A stretch of 64,000 nt of DNA from Mesorhizobium ventifaucium (GCF_935822925.1 NZ_CAKXZS010000008.1:124001-188000); one strand, 5' to 3'; counted from the first letter of the stretch, positions 14,871-24,145 are shown. The notes: generated by a model from the sequence alone, not told the origin. Made by a program: numbers and translations.

Positions 14871-15503
14871 TCAGTCGGCCGGCTGCAGCGTTTGGCGCCG
14901 CGATTTCTCGATTGCCGCGTACCGTTCGAGGAACGCGTCTTGCGCCCAGGTCACCGAACGCGGGGTGAAATCGAAGCGGTCGGCATTGAAGCCGCGCGGC
15001 CGGCCGAAGAATTCGGTCGCCTCGGCGGTCGAAAAGCCGGCAAGCAGCGTCGCCTCGAAATAGGCGGCGATCTGGTCGGCGCGCTTGATCTCCTTGCGCA
15101 GGCCCGCAATCGGTTCGACCGCCAGCGAAAAGCGCAGATGGATGGCACGCTGCAGCCTCAGCTCGCACTCCTTGTAGCTGCCGCCCATCACCGATTTGAA
15201 CGGTGAGATCATGTCGCCGATGACATATTCCGGCGCGTCGTGCAGCAAAGCCGCCAGCCGAGCGTCGGCTGGGGCGTCCGGCACCAGCTCGCCGAAAAGC
15301 GCCTCGACCAGCAGCGAATGCTGGGCGACGGAAAAGGCGTGATCGCCGATGGTCTGGCCATTCCAGCGGGCGACGCGGGCGAGCCCATGGGCGATGTCCG
15401 AGATCTCGATGTCGAGCGGCGAGGGGTCGAGCAGATCGAGGCGCCGGCCCGACAGCATGCGCTGCCAGGCGCGCGGTGGCGCGCCGGGACGGTCGGCCGC
15501 CAT
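14871..15503 (-). CDS. HD-domain hydrolase, YfbR-like
   Basis: This 210-residue HD-superfamily phosphohydrolase has the metal-binding residues H at [13 protein letters not shown], the HD pair in [18 protein letters not shown], and a later D in [15 protein letters not shown]. This resembles the YfbR/5'-deoxynucleotidase group acting on nucleotides. Its start overlaps the ygfZ stop (ATGA), so both are one transcript. The exact substrate cannot be deduced. Confidence 0.85.
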   Translation of the reverse strand: MAADRPGAPPRAWQRMLSGRRLDLLDPSPLDIEISDIAHGLARVARWNGQTIGDHAFSVAQHSLLVEALFGELVPDAPADARLAALLHDAPEYVIGDMISPFKSVMGGSYKECELRLQRAIHLRFSLAVEPIAGLRKEIKRADQIAAYFEATLLAGFSTAEATEFFGRPRGFNADRFDFTPRSVTWAQDAFLERYAAIEKSRRQTLQPAD

Positions 15504-16363
15504 CAGGCCTCCTCCGCGCCGACGGGTTCCTGCGGGAAGATGAATTTCGCCCAGGCTGGGATGGTGAGCGACACCGGGACGTCATCCGCCATGATCGGCT
15601 GGCCGGCGTCGAGCGCTGCCTTGACACGGTCGATGCGGGCTATGGCGAGGCCCGCCGTGCCGGCGGCCGTGCCAAGCGTGCCGACCGGTCGCCAGGCAAC
15701 TGTCAACTCTGTGCCGGGGGCGGGCAGGGGCTGTTCGGCCGAAACGATCAGCACCCGCCGTCTGGCGGTGCCGCGATGCTGCATCCGCGAAACCACCTCC
15801 TGGCCGACATAGCACCCCTTCCTGAAGCCGACGCCGCCGGTTTCATCGAGCAGCACATCATGCGGGAAGGCTTCACCGAGCTGATAGTCGCTGCCACTTT
15901 CGGCAATCCCATGGGCGATGCGCAGAGCTTGCCATGCGGCCGGGTCGCCGCCCGCGGCAGCGGCGCCATAAAAGCGATTGACGACTGCGTCGAGGAACCG
16001 TGCATCGGCAACCGGTGTTGAATCAAATTGCGAAGTGGTTGAATCATCTCCCCACGCAACAGCGACAAGCCCCTGATCGACCTTGGCGATCTCGACCTTG
16101 GCGCGCAACTTGTAGAGCATCAGCCGGCGCATGAAATCGTCTGATATATCGGATCGGCATTCGAGTCGGAACAAATTCTCGCCAGCGCGGGAGATCAGGA
16201 AATCGAACAGGATCTTGCCTTGCGGCGTCAGCAAAGCGCCCGGCTTTGCTTCGCCGGCAGCCAGTGCGTCGAGGTCGGTGGTCAGAATGTTCTGCAAAAA
16301 GGTCTCGGCATCCGGGCCTGACACGGAAACGAGCGCGCGGTCTTTCAACTGGGCAAAGGGCAT
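15503..16363 (-). CDS. ygfZ: Folate-binding YgfZ/GcvT-like protein
   Basis: YgfZ binds folate and supports assembly or repair of iron-sulfur clusters and some tRNA thiolations. The 286-residue protein carries the family hallmark KGCYVGQEVVSRMQHRG with the conserved Cys. The N-terminus MPFAQLKDRALVSVSGPDAETFLQN is the usual start of the family; I rejected a longer upstream reading that runs into the divergent dihydroorotase gene. It is followed by the overlapping HD hydrolase gene. Confidence 0.92.
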   Translation of the reverse strand: MPFAQLKDRALVSVSGPDAETFLQNILTTDLDALAAGEAKPGALLTPQGKILFDFLISRAGENLFRLECRSDISDDFMRRLMLYKLRAKVEIAKVDQGLVAVAWGDDSTTSQFDSTPVADARFLDAVVNRFYGAAAAGGDPAAWQALRIAHGIAESGSDYQLGEAFPHDVLLDETGGVGFRKGCYVGQEVVSRMQHRGTARRRVLIVSAEQPLPAPGTELTVAWRPVGTLGTAAGTAGLAIARIDRVKAALDAGQPIMADDVPVSLTIPAWAKFIFPQEPVGAEEA

Positions 16364-16441
16364 GGGCGGAAACCTGATCTTGCAAAACAGTCGGCCATTA
16401 CGTAAGCCGCTGACACTCCCCCCGCAAGAGACCGGATCAGC

Positions 16442-17773
16442 ATGGCCACGACCTACGACCTCATCCTGACAGGCGGCACGGTGGTCAACCACGATGGCGA
16501 AGGCCGGCGCGACATCGGCATCAACGGCGGGCGCATCGCCGCTATCGGCGATGTTGGCCAGGCTTCCGCTGGCGAGACAGTCGACTGTCGCGGCCTGCAC
16601 ATCCTGCCGGGCGTCGTCGACAGTCAGGTGCATTTCCGCGAGCCAGGGCTGGAGCACAAGGAAGATTTGGAGACAGGCTCGCGGGCAGCGGTGCTGGGCG
16701 GCGTCACCACCGTCTTCGAGATGCCCAACACCAACCCGCTGACCACCAGCGAAGCAGCGCTTGCCGACAAGATTCGGCGCGCCACCGGCCGCATGCATTG
16801 CGACTTTGCCTTCTGGGTCGGTGGCACCCGCGAGAACGCAAAGGACGCCGGCGAACTGGAGCGGCTGCCCGGCGCGGCCGGCATAAAAGTGTTCATGGGC
16901 TCGTCCACCGGCGATCTATTGGTCGAGGATGATGAAAGCGTTGCCTCGATCCTGAGGAATACGCGCCGCCGTGCGGCCTTCCATTCCGAGGACGAATTCC
17001 GGCTGCGCGAGCGGCTCGGCGAACGCATCGAGGGCGATCCGGCCTCGCATCCGGTGTGGCGCGACGAGATCGCGGCACTTCGCTGCACCGAGCGCCTGGT
17101 GCGTATCGCGCGCCAGGTTCGTGCCCGCATCCACGTGCTGCACATCTCAACCTCCGAGGAGATCGCCTTCCTCGAGCAGCATAAGGATGTCGCGACCTGC
17201 GAGGCGACGCCGCATCATCTGACGCTGAGCGCGAATGATTATGCGCAGCTTGGCACGCTGATCCAGATGAACCCGCCGGTACGCGCATCGCGCCACCGCG
17301 ACGGCATCTGGCACGGCATTGCGCAAGGCATTATCGATGTGCTGGGTTCCGACCACGCCCCGCACACGCCGGCCGAAAAGGCAAAGCCCTATCCGGCCTC
17401 GCCGTCGGGCATGACCGGCGTGCAGACGCTGGTGCCGATCATGCTCGACCACGTCAATGCCGGCCGGCTGACGTTGCAGCGTTTCGTCGACCTGTCCAGC
17501 CACGGTCCGCAGCGCATCTTCGGCATGGCCAGGAAAGGCCGCATCGCCGCCGGCTACGACGCCGACTTCACGATTGTCGATCTGAAGCGCCGCGAGACCA
17601 TCACCAATGCGCAGGCAGGCTCGAAGGCCGGCTGGACACCCTATGACGGCAGAGAAGTGACCGGGTGGCCGGTCGGAACCGTCGTGCGCGGCCGGCGTGT
17701 GATGTGGGAAGGCGAGATCGTCACCCTCGGACAGGGCCGGGCGGTGGAGTTTTCCGAGGCGCTAGCGGTTTAG
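16442..17773 (+). CDS. pyrC: Dihydroorotase (class I type amidohydrolase)
   Basis: This 443-residue amidohydrolase of the multifunctional-type dihydroorotase group would close carbamoyl-aspartate to dihydroorotate in pyrimidine synthesis. The metal-site segment reads DSQVHFREPG, later signatures are EMPNTNPLT, the carboxylated-lysine region AAGIKVFMGSSTGDLL, HISTSEE, EATPHHLTL and SDHAPHTPAEK. The first His of the usual H-x-H is Gln here, which I believe is common in this subgroup; a related hydantoinase/allantoinase-like role cannot be excluded. It is divergent from ygfZ with a 78-bp gap. Confidence 0.85.
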   Translation: MATTYDLILTGGTVVNHDGEGRRDIGINGGRIAAIGDVGQASAGETVDCRGLHILPGVVDSQVHFREPGLEHKEDLETGSRAAVLGGVTTVFEMPNTNPLTTSEAALADKIRRATGRMHCDFAFWVGGTRENAKDAGELERLPGAAGIKVFMGSSTGDLLVEDDESVASILRNTRRRAAFHSEDEFRLRERLGERIEGDPASHPVWRDEIAALRCTERLVRIARQVRARIHVLHISTSEEIAFLEQHKDVATCEATPHHLTLSANDYAQLGTLIQMNPPVRASRHRDGIWHGIAQGIIDVLGSDHAPHTPAEKAKPYPASPSGMTGVQTLVPIMLDHVNAGRLTLQRFVDLSSHGPQRIFGMARKGRIAAGYDADFTIVDLKRRETITNAQAGSKAGWTPYDGREVTGWPVGTVVRGRRVMWEGEIVTLGQGRAVEFSEALAV

Positions 17774-17820
17774 ATCGGCGGACTTTCAAATCGCATCGTA
17801 CCGCCGCTTATCTTCTGTTT

Positions 17821-17863
17821 GAGCATCGGATTTTCCCAAAAACCGGTATCCACTCCGATGCTC
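17821..17863. repeat. Dispersed palindrome (type A variant, copy 2)
   Basis: Ten-base perfect arms GAGCATCGGA / TCCGATGCTC flank a 23-nt loop containing AAAACCGG. It lies between the converging pyrC and a secreted-protein gene and could end both transcripts. Confidence 0.75.
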
Positions 17864-17897
17864 TGGGCGGGCTTGAGGGTAGGAGAGGCAATGCCGC

Positions 17898-18716
17898 TCA
17901 ATCCCCTGCGACGAAGAACGTCCACTGTCCATCCGGGGTGATGCCGACGCGGTAGAAGATGTAGGCGCCGAACTGCTTCATGCTGTCATAGTCGCCGGCA
18001 GTGACGATCTTGAACAGTTCGACCCGCTGCCTGGCGTCGAGCTTGTCCAGCGGCAGCGCGAAGAAATATGGCCAGACATAGAGCTCCTGCGGCGTGCCGA
18101 CATCGACATGGACATAGCCGGCACTGAGCACCTCTTCCAGGATGGCGAGGATTTCCTGGCCTTCCGTGTCACCCGAAAGCCCTTTCAGGAAGGTGATCGG
18201 GTCGCCTTCGATCTCGCTCAGCGACAATTGGGTCATCGCATCGCCCTGGCCGATCAGCGGCCGGAGTTTTTCGATGTCGCCGCTCTTGCAGGCCTCGATG
18301 ATCAAATCGTGCATGCGCCTGACCGGCTCCGGCAGCTTGCCGAGATCGTAGACGACCTCGGGCAAGGGTTCATCCGGGTCGGCTTGCGGATTGGCTATGC
18401 CACCATCGTCTGTTGGCCCGCCCGGTTCGATCTGTTCCCGTTCGTCGGGCGGCGTCGGTTGGCTGGCCGCAGGCGGCGTCGCGCCGAGCGGGCCGGGCGT
18501 CGGCACCGCGGTTCCGGGCGGCGACATGTCGTCGTCGGCGGGCGGCGTGACTGGCGAGGGCAGCTCCTCGCGCTTGATTTCACTCAAAGCATAGGCGGGG
18601 CTGATTGCGAGGGAAAGCGCCAGCGGAAACGCGGCGCAAAAAGCGGCGAGCTGGATGCTGAGGGCCAAGCCACGCGGCTGGCCTGACGTCGAAAAATTCA
18701 CCGCCTGCCTCTCCAT
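17898..18716 (-). CDS. Secreted protein of unknown function, proline-rich linker
   Basis: This 272-residue protein has an N-terminal signal peptide (hydrophobic stretch ALSIQLAAFCAAFPLALSLA, cleavage likely after AYA). A Pro/Gly/Asp-rich linker follows (about residues 50-115), then a compact C-terminal domain with VRRMHDLIIEACKSGDIEKL, EGDPITFLKGLSGD and a terminal GAYIFYRVGITPDGQWTFF. I do not recognise a named family, though similar proteins occur across Rhizobiales. It is probably periplasmic. The downstream end faces pyrC across a type A palindrome. Confidence 0.75.
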   Translation of the reverse strand: MERQAVNFSTSGQPRGLALSIQLAAFCAAFPLALSLAISPAYALSEIKREELPSPVTPPADDDMSPPGTAVPTPGPLGATPPAASQPTPPDEREQIEPGGPTDDGGIANPQADPDEPLPEVVYDLGKLPEPVRRMHDLIIEACKSGDIEKLRPLIGQGDAMTQLSLSEIEGDPITFLKGLSGDTEGQEILAILEEVLSAGYVHVDVGTPQELYVWPYFFALPLDKLDARQRVELFKIVTAGDYDSMKQFGAYIFYRVGITPDGQWTFFVAGD

Positions 18717-18819
18717 GATTCCGTCCAGATGCCCAGGCCCTTACAGGTGCCCAGACCCGCCCAGGTACCCGGGGCATAACGCCCAGGCGGCACGCGTTGG
18801 TCAACGAGCCTGATGCCGG

Positions 18820-19077
18820 TCAGTGCCGCAGCCGTCCTGGTTCGAAGGCCCCGGCTATCACCTTTTCACGCATGCGGTCGAGCAGGGCAAGGGCCGAGGT
18901 CTCGCCATTGGCGCGCAGCATCTCGCCGAACGCGGTTTCGAGGGCCGCCTCGGCGATGATTTCCGGCTCAATTCCGGCCGAAAGCCCTTCCGCCCAGGCC
19001 TCGCTGTGGCTTTCCACTGCAGTCAGGCGCTTTTCTTCCCTGACCAGCGCGTCGATGTCGTTGACGCCATGTTCCAT
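18820..19077 (-). CDS. Small conserved protein of unknown function
   Basis: An 85-residue acidic, mainly helical protein (MEHGVNDIDALVREEKRLTAV...LDRMREKVIAGAFEPGRLRH). I chose the ATG preceded by AAAAGGGTGG at eight bases rather than an upstream TTG. No domain is recognised. Coding is supported by GC-rich third positions and the good ribosome site. Confidence 0.6.
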   Translation of the reverse strand: MEHGVNDIDALVREEKRLTAVESHSEAWAEGLSAGIEPEIIAEAALETAFGEMLRANGETSALALLDRMREKVIAGAFEPGRLRH

Positions 19078-19436
19078 TGCGATGTCCACCCTTTTCAAGC
19101 GGCGATCCGGCGGATGCGGATCAGGCTTGGGCTGTCCCTTTTACACGCAGGTTAAGTAAGTACTTGTAAATACGACATTTCTGGGGTCGTTTCGACAAGG
19201 GTTCGTCACGTTTTGCAAACCTGCGTTCGATCCGATTCAAACTTAGCCGATTAGGCCGGCGAGCGGGATGAAAACCTTCAGTTTGAGTTAATTCCACATC
19301 CGCGCCGTAACGTTTCGTTAACATCGTTGCAGAAATGCAACACAACGATTGCACCAAGACGCAACCGAAACACAAGCGGGCCGAACACGAGCGAGCCGGA
19401 CACAAGCGGGCCGGACACAAGCAAAGGGAGCCAGGG
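19078..19436. other. AT-richer gap with minisatellite
   Basis: About 360 bp without a credible gene. It contains stretches of lower GC and ends in a 15-bp tandem repeat (listed separately). A frame on the minus strand across the repeat (Cys/Ala/Arg repeats) looks like a repeat artefact. Confidence 0.5.
19371..19428. repeat. 15-bp imperfect tandem repeat
   Basis: Units CACAAGCGGGCCGAA, CACGAGCGAGCCGGA and CACAAGCGGGCCGGA are followed by a partial CACAAGC. It lies just beyond the stop of the TIGR02301 gene. Confidence 0.85.
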
Positions 19437-19814
19437 TCAGTTGCCGTAGCGCGAGGCGATGTCGCGCGACAGCGTCTCGCCTTCCTTCATGTAGCGGCTG
19501 ATGGCTTCGGTCGCCGAGGCGGTACACTGCTTGTAGGTGCCGCCGAAGGAGCGGTAGCCGCGGTTGAAGCTGGCGATAAAGCGGGCGCGCCGCTCCGGGT
19601 TCGGGTTTTCCGAAGCAATCAGCTTCTCCATCTCCACCCGCCACTGGTCGCCCTTCTCGCCGCAGAGATTACGCAGGAAATGCAGCGACCCAAGCACCTC
19701 CGCCAGCCGCATCAGCCCCGGCTCGAACGGCGACTCGGCGGCCATGGCCGGCCGCGTCCCGATCGCCGTACTGGCGGCGAGGCAAGCTGCAAGGAAAAGC
19801 GATGCGCGGATCAT
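19437..19814 (-). CDS. TIGR02301-family (DUF2385) secreted protein
   Basis: This 125-residue protein has a signal peptide (MIRASLFLAACLAASTAIG...AMAAE). The mature part matches the TIGR02301 pattern: LAEVLGSLHFLRNLCG, then WRVEMEKLIASENPNPERRARFIASFNRGYRSF and two conserved Cys. The family is widespread in Rhizobiales, predicted periplasmic, and of unknown function. Confidence 0.87.
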   Translation of the reverse strand: MIRASLFLAACLAASTAIGTRPAMAAESPFEPGLMRLAEVLGSLHFLRNLCGEKGDQWRVEMEKLIASENPNPERRARFIASFNRGYRSFGGTYKQCTASATEAISRYMKEGETLSRDIASRYGN

Positions 19815-19862
19815 AAATCTATGTGGCCAAACAATTTGTCGCCTGCAAGGCGATTTTGGACG

Positions 19863-20282
19863 TTACGCCCCTGTATTCCTGAGCAATTCTTCGGCAACGG
19901 CAAACACCGAAGCGGCAAGCGGCAGCGCCGTCATTTCGCTGAGTGTATAGAAGGCGGCGGTCTCGGCGTCGTCGCTGGCCACGGGCTCGCCGCTGGCATA
20001 GGTGGCGCCGAATACCGTCAGCAGGTAGTCGACCGGGTGCCCGTCGCTGCCGCCGTCGATGTGGATTTCCCGAAGCGGGCGGTAGTTGCGCGCCTGCAAC
20101 CCGGTTTCCTCCAGCAATTCGCGTTGCGCGGCTTGTTCCAGCGTTTCGCCGGCCTCGACCTTGCCGCCTGGAAACGCGTAAAATCCTTGCGAAGGCTGCC
20201 GCGCCCGCTTGACCAGCAGCACCGTGTCGCCGCGGACAATGGCGACCGATACAGCCGGCAGTATTTTACGCATCTCGTCCAT
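19863..20282 (-). CDS. NUDIX hydrolase
   Basis: This 139-residue NUDIX enzyme has a complete Nudix box, GGKVEAGETLEQAAQREL followed by LEETGL (GX5EX7REUXEEXGU). Such enzymes hydrolyse nucleoside diphosphates linked to another group; this size and the VIVRGDTVLLVKR start suit an ADP-ribose or oxidised-nucleotide pyrophosphatase. A GGAGACCC ribosome site precedes the ATG. It is divergent from the broken SRAP gene. Confidence 0.9.
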   Translation of the reverse strand: MDEMRKILPAVSVAIVRGDTVLLVKRARQPSQGFYAFPGGKVEAGETLEQAAQRELLEETGLQARNYRPLREIHIDGGSDGHPVDYLLTVFGATYASGEPVASDDAETAAFYTLSEMTALPLAASVFAVAEELLRNTGA

Positions 20283-20407
20283 GGGTCTCCGATCGTCATT
20301 TGCTGCAGCCGGTTGTGGACCGGTCGGCGTGAGGAAGCATTAGCGGTTGCGCGACGCCGGTTCCATCGCCACCTTCACATCTGACCAATCCAACGAGTTT
20401 TTAGCTT

Positions 20408-21174
20408 ATGTGCGGACGCTTCGCCTTGACCGCCACGCCGGACCGGGCCGCCGCTTTTCTTGGTCTGCCAGAACTGGAGGATTTCCCGGCCCGCTACAAT
20501 ATCGCACCGACGCAGCCGGTGCTGATGGCGATTGCAGGCTTGCCGCGGGCGCCAGGTTCGAACCTGCCAGACCGGCAGCCGATGCTGGTGCGCTGGGGGC
20601 TGATCCCGGCGTGGGTGAAGGACACGCGTGAGTTTCCGCTGCTGTTCAACGCGCGCTCGGAGGGAGCAGCGGAAAAGGCCTCGTTTCGCGCCGCCATGCG
20701 CCATCGCCGCGCTTTGGTGCCGGCTTCCGGCTTCTACGAATGCGTCAATCAGGCGGCAAGAGGGGACAGCCCTATTGGGTGCGGCCGAAGCATGGCGGGC
20801 TTGTCGCCTTCGCCGGACTGATCGAGACCTATGCCGAGCCGGGCGGCTCGGAGATGGACACCGGCGCCATCCTGACCGTCAACGCCAATGCCGACATTGT
20901 TCATATCCACGACCGCATGCCGGTTGTGATAGATCCGCAGGATTTCGCCCGCTGGCTGGATTGCCGCACGCGCGAGCCGCGCGACGTGGCCGACCTGCTC
21001 AGACCGGCACAACTCGATTTCTTCGAGGCCGTCCCGGTTTCCGACCTCGTCAACAAGGTCGCCAACACCGGACCGGAGATTCAGGAAAGGGGCATGGCGG
21101 GCCGGAGCCCGAGAAGGCCAGGCGCCGGAAGCCGGGCGCGGACGACAGTCCAGATGAGCTTGTTTCAGCAGTAG
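20408..21174 (+). pseudogene. SRAP-family (YedK/HMCES) gene with frameshift
   Basis: SRAP proteins crosslink to abasic sites in single-stranded DNA through Cys2. The first frame starts MCGRFALTATPDRAAAFLGL with Cys2 and runs through RYNIAPTQPVL, RWGLIPAW and FNARSEG to SGFYEC near 20740. The family has SGFYEW here, and the next frame continues RQSGGKRGQPYWVRPKHGG...GLIETYAEPGG and reaches IHDRMPVVI. Loss of one G in TGGCGT explains the break. Around 21080-21150 the basic tail again reads better in another frame, so further indels are possible. It is either a pseudogene or carries sequencing errors. Confidence 0.82.
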
Positions 21175-21252
21175 CTGCTATTTCCGGGGACGCTTCAGCG
21201 CCTTCATTGCCGGCGCTCCCATTTACTGGCGAACGGCCGGGCGCGCGTCACA

Positions 21253-21408
21253 TCAGGCAGCGCGCGGCGAGGTGATCTTCTGCACCGGCTTCTTCTTCTT
21301 CGCTGTGTGGAGAAGGGCGGCGACAATCGCGGCTGGGCCGATCGCCCGGTATTGGCTGGCAAGCGCCGGTTGCTTGGCGCTGCTGGAGTCCTGCTTGGCT
21401 CGAGGCAT
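21253..21408 (-). CDS. Small basic protein, 51 residues
   Basis: A short minus-strand frame behind a GGAAGAG ribosome site encodes MPRAKQDSSSAKQPALASQY, then RAIGPAAIVAALLHTAKKKK and PVQKITSPRAA. It is basic with a central helix and a tetra-lysine stretch. The hydrophobic/basic pattern and the ribosome site make it a believable gene; I know no function. Longer overlapping frames on either strand look like shadows. Confidence 0.5.
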   Translation of the reverse strand: MPRAKQDSSSAKQPALASQYRAIGPAAIVAALLHTAKKKKPVQKITSPRAA

Positions 21409-21796
21409 TTTTCTCTTCCCTGGTAACGTCTTCGTGTCCGCGTTTGCTGGTCGAATCCGACGAAATCGTGACGTCTGGTGGTCTAGCCGGCGAATGTTTC
21501 ATGACTGTGCCGAGATGTTTAATAAAATGTTTCATTGCGTCATTACCTGTGATCAAGCCACTCTTTTGCCGAAAGTTGCGACTTGACGGCAACACTGGGT
21601 GAGGCGATAAAGCCGCTCATGAGAACGTCTTTCGCCATTTGTGGCATCTGCATTATTGGCTAGCTTCACGCTGGTCCGGACGTTTTCGCCTATCTTCCTT
21701 CTAGAGTGGACAAACGCCCCGGCCAGCAGGCTGGTGCCTGATTGCGTCTCGGCGCAAGTGGCCCCAACCAAAAAGTAACGCACCGGGAAGGCACGA
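21409..21796. other. AT-richer intergenic region upstream of cysS
   Basis: About 390 bp of lower GC than its surroundings with no credible gene. It holds a promoter-like pair for cysS (listed separately). Confidence 0.5.
21582..21610 (+). promoter_or_regulatory. Candidate sigma-70 promoter of cysS
   Basis: CTTGAC at 21582 matches the alphaproteobacterial -35 box, followed after 17 bp by CGATAA as a weak -10. The transcription start would lie about 180 bp before cysS. Confidence 0.4.
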
Positions 21797-23266
21797 ATGT
21801 CTGACGCATCGAAGGGCCTGCGCCTCTACAACACGCTGACGCGGACCAAGGAGGATTTCTTCCCGATCGATCCGCGCCATGTGCGCATGTATGTCTGCGG
21901 CCCGACGGTCTACGACTTTGCCCATATCGGCAACGCGCGGCCAGTAATCGTCTTCGACGTGCTGTTTCGTCTGCTGCGCCATCTCTACGGGCAAGCGCAC
22001 GTCACCTATGTGCGCAACATCACGGATGTCGACGACAAGATTAATGATCGCGCACTGCGCGATTTCGGCGCCGAGATTGCCTCCGGAAAGCTGTCGCTGA
22101 ACGAAGCGATCCGGCGGGTCACCGAAAAGACCGCTGACCAGTTCCACAAGGATGTGGCGACGCTCGGCTGCCTGGAACCGACGGTCGAGCCGCGCGCCAC
22201 CGAATTCGTCGAGCCGCGCGCCGATGGCAAAGTCGACATGATCTCCTTGATTCAACGGTTGATTGAACGCGGCCATGCCTATGTTGCGGCAGGCGAAGTA
22301 CTGTTCGACACGGCCTCGATGCCGGACTACGGCCAATTGTCGAAGCGCAATCTCGACGAACAGCAGGCCGGCGCTCGCGTCGCCGTCGATCCACACAAGA
22401 AGAATCCTGGCGATTTCGTGCTGTGGAAGCTGTCATCGCCGGAAGAGCCGGGCTGGGACAGCCCGTGGGGCAGGGGCCGGCCAGGCTGGCACATCGAGTG
22501 CTCGGCGATGTCGGCCGCCTATCTCGGCGAGGTCTTCGACATCCATGGCGGCGGGCTCGACCTGATCTTCCCGCACCACGAGAACGAGATCGCCCAGTCG
22601 CGCTGCGCCCACGGCACCGATGTGATGGCCAAGGTGTGGATGCACAACGGCTTCCTGCAGGTCGAGGGGCAGAAGATGTCCAAGAGCCTGGGCAACTTCT
22701 ACTCGATCAACGAGTTGCTGGAGACGGAGACCTTTGGCGGCCGCAGATGGCCGGGCGAGGTGCTCAGGCTGGCGATGCTGATGACGCATTATCGCGAGCC
22801 GATCGACTTTTCCGTGCGCAAGCTGGAAGAGGCGGAAAATACGCTGCGCAAATGGAAGCGGGCGGCGGACCTTGTGCCAGCGGCGGCAAAGCAATTGCCG
22901 GTAGAAGTGGTGGAAGCCCTGTCGGACGATCTCGCAACCTATCCTGCGTTCCAGGTGCTGACCCGGCTTGCTGGTGAGGCCGTGGATTTCAATGCTGCCG
23001 GTGATGGCAACGCAACCGCGTGCAACGATGCTGCCGCTTCGCTGAAGGCGGCGTTGCTGTTCCTTGGCTTCGACGTTACGCCGGCCAAGGTTGATGAAGA
23101 CGCCATCGCCAGGGCGATCGCCAAACGCCTGACCCTCATCGCTGCAGGAAATTGGGCCGAGGCCGACCGCATCCGTGCCGAATTGCTGGCGCAAGGTATC
23201 CAGCTGAAGGACGGCAAGGACCCCGTCACCAGCGCCCGCATCACCACCTGGGAGGTAAAAAGATGA
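21797..23266 (+). CDS. cysS: Cysteinyl-tRNA synthetase
   Basis: CysS charges tRNA-Cys with cysteine. The 489-residue class I enzyme has the Zn ligand Cys in [18 protein letters not shown] with HIGN, the [12 protein letters not shown] and [15 protein letters not shown] motifs, and QKMSKSLGN. The DALR domain and C-terminal helix end in [17 protein letters not shown]. An eight-residue in-frame duplication (VEPRATEF / VEPRADGK) follows the PRATE motif. The stop overlaps the next start by four bases, opening a tightly packed gene chain. Confidence 0.97.
   Translation: MSDASKGLRLYNTLTRTKEDFFPIDPRHVRMYVCGPTVYDFAHIGNARPVIVFDVLFRLLRHLYGQAHVTYVRNITDVDDKINDRALRDFGAEIASGKLSLNEAIRRVTEKTADQFHKDVATLGCLEPTVEPRATEFVEPRADGKVDMISLIQRLIERGHAYVAAGEVLFDTASMPDYGQLSKRNLDEQQAGARVAVDPHKKNPGDFVLWKLSSPEEPGWDSPWGRGRPGWHIECSAMSAAYLGEVFDIHGGGLDLIFPHHENEIAQSRCAHGTDVMAKVWMHNGFLQVEGQKMSKSLGNFYSINELLETETFGGRRWPGEVLRLAMLMTHYREPIDFSVRKLEEAENTLRKWKRAADLVPAAAKQLPVEVVEALSDDLATYPAFQVLTRLAGEAVDFNAAGDGNATACNDAAASLKAALLFLGFDVTPAKVDEDAIARAIAKRLTLIAAGNWAEADRIRAELLAQGIQLKDGKDPVTSARITTWEVKR
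22184..22231 (+). repeat. 24-bp in-frame duplication inside cysS
   Basis: A 15-bp block (GTCGAGCCGCGCGCC) recurs at a 24-bp interval, encoding VEPRATEF followed by VEPRADGK. It may be old and shared across the genus. Confidence 0.7.
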
Positions 23267-23649
23267 TCGATCATCTTGGCATCACCGTTTCCGATTTCGA
23301 CGCGTCGGAGGCGTTTTATGACAAGGCGATGGCGCCGCTCGGTGCCTCACTGCTCTACATGGTGCCGCAGGAATATACCGGCGGCGCCAAGGTCGGCGGC
23401 TATGGCCGCGACCGGCCGGTGTTTTGGCTGCATCAAGGCAAGGACAAGCCGAAGGACCGCCAGCATGTCGCCTTCACCGCGCGCAGCCGCGCCGAAGTCG
23501 ATGCCTTCCACGCCGCCGCCATTGCCGCCGGCGGTAAGGATAATGGTGGGCCGGGCCTTCGTCCGCACTATCACGCGAGCTACTATGGCGCCTTTGTCTT
23601 CGACCCCGACGGCAATAATATCGAAGCCGTCTGCCATGCCCCGGAGTGA
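23263..23649 (+). CDS. VOC family protein
   Basis: A 128-residue glyoxalase-fold protein with metal-ligand His in [12 protein letters not shown], a second region [17 protein letters not shown], and the C-terminal [15 protein letters not shown] with the Glu ligand. It overlaps cysS by ATGA and lies 4 bp ahead of the first GFA gene. Neighbouring genes suggest a small detoxification cluster, but the substrate is unknown. Confidence 0.88.
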   Translation: MIDHLGITVSDFDASEAFYDKAMAPLGASLLYMVPQEYTGGAKVGGYGRDRPVFWLHQGKDKPKDRQHVAFTARSRAEVDAFHAAAIAAGGKDNGGPGLRPHYHASYYGAFVFDPDGNNIEAVCHAPE

Positions 23650-23653
23650 AGCG

Positions 23654-24141
23654 ATGAGCCTGGATAACAGACCGGTCTACACAGGCGGCTGCCAGTGCGG
23701 CGCCGTGCGTTTCCGTGTCGAAGGCGCGCTGGGCGACGCCTCCGTCTGTCATTGCCGCATGTGCCAGAAGGCAAGCGGCAATTTCTACCTGCCGCTGGTG
23801 TCGGTGCGTGGCGCAAAACTCGACTGGACGCGCGGCGCGCCCAAACGCTTTCGTTCCTCCAGCGCCGCCTGGCGCGGTTTTTGCGCCGATTGCGGCACGC
23901 CGCTCACTTTCGACGCGCCCGACGGCATCGCACTCGCCATCGCGGCCTTCGACCATGCGGAGGAGATCGCGCCGACCGTCCAGTGGGGCACCGAAGCAAA
24001 ACTCCCCTATGTCGATCACATCCACGAATTGCCTGGCGAGGATACGATGGCCGATATTTCGTCGTCCTCCTATCTCGCCGATCTCGTCTCTTACCAGCAC
24101 CCCGACCACGACACCGAACAATGGCCGCCGGAGGAAAGATC

Positions 24142-24145
<4 letters not shown>
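23654..24145 (+). CDS. GFA-family protein 1 (Mss4-like zinc fold)
   Basis: This 163-residue protein has the zinc-binding pattern of the glutathione-dependent formaldehyde-activating family: GGCQCGAVRF, CHCRMCQKASGNFY and FCADCGTPLTF. Family members bind two zincs; some bind the S-hydroxymethyl adduct of glutathione, but many have no proven role. It is a tandem paralogue of the next gene, which it overlaps by four bases. Confidence 0.9.

Noticed and set aside
19121..19420. 99-codon minus-strand frame with Cys/Ala/Arg repeats
   Set aside because: The amino-acid repeat comes from the 15-bp tandem repeat; no ribosome site and no family.
19371..19428. CRISPR-like repetition
   Set aside because: Units are 15 bp, directly adjacent with no spacers and no cas genes nearby; it is a minisatellite. 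The other tandem repeats fail for the same reason.
20408..21174. Programmed frameshift in the SRAP gene
   Set aside because: There is no slippery heptamer or stimulating structure at the break, and the SRAP family does not use frameshifting; a one-base loss is simpler.
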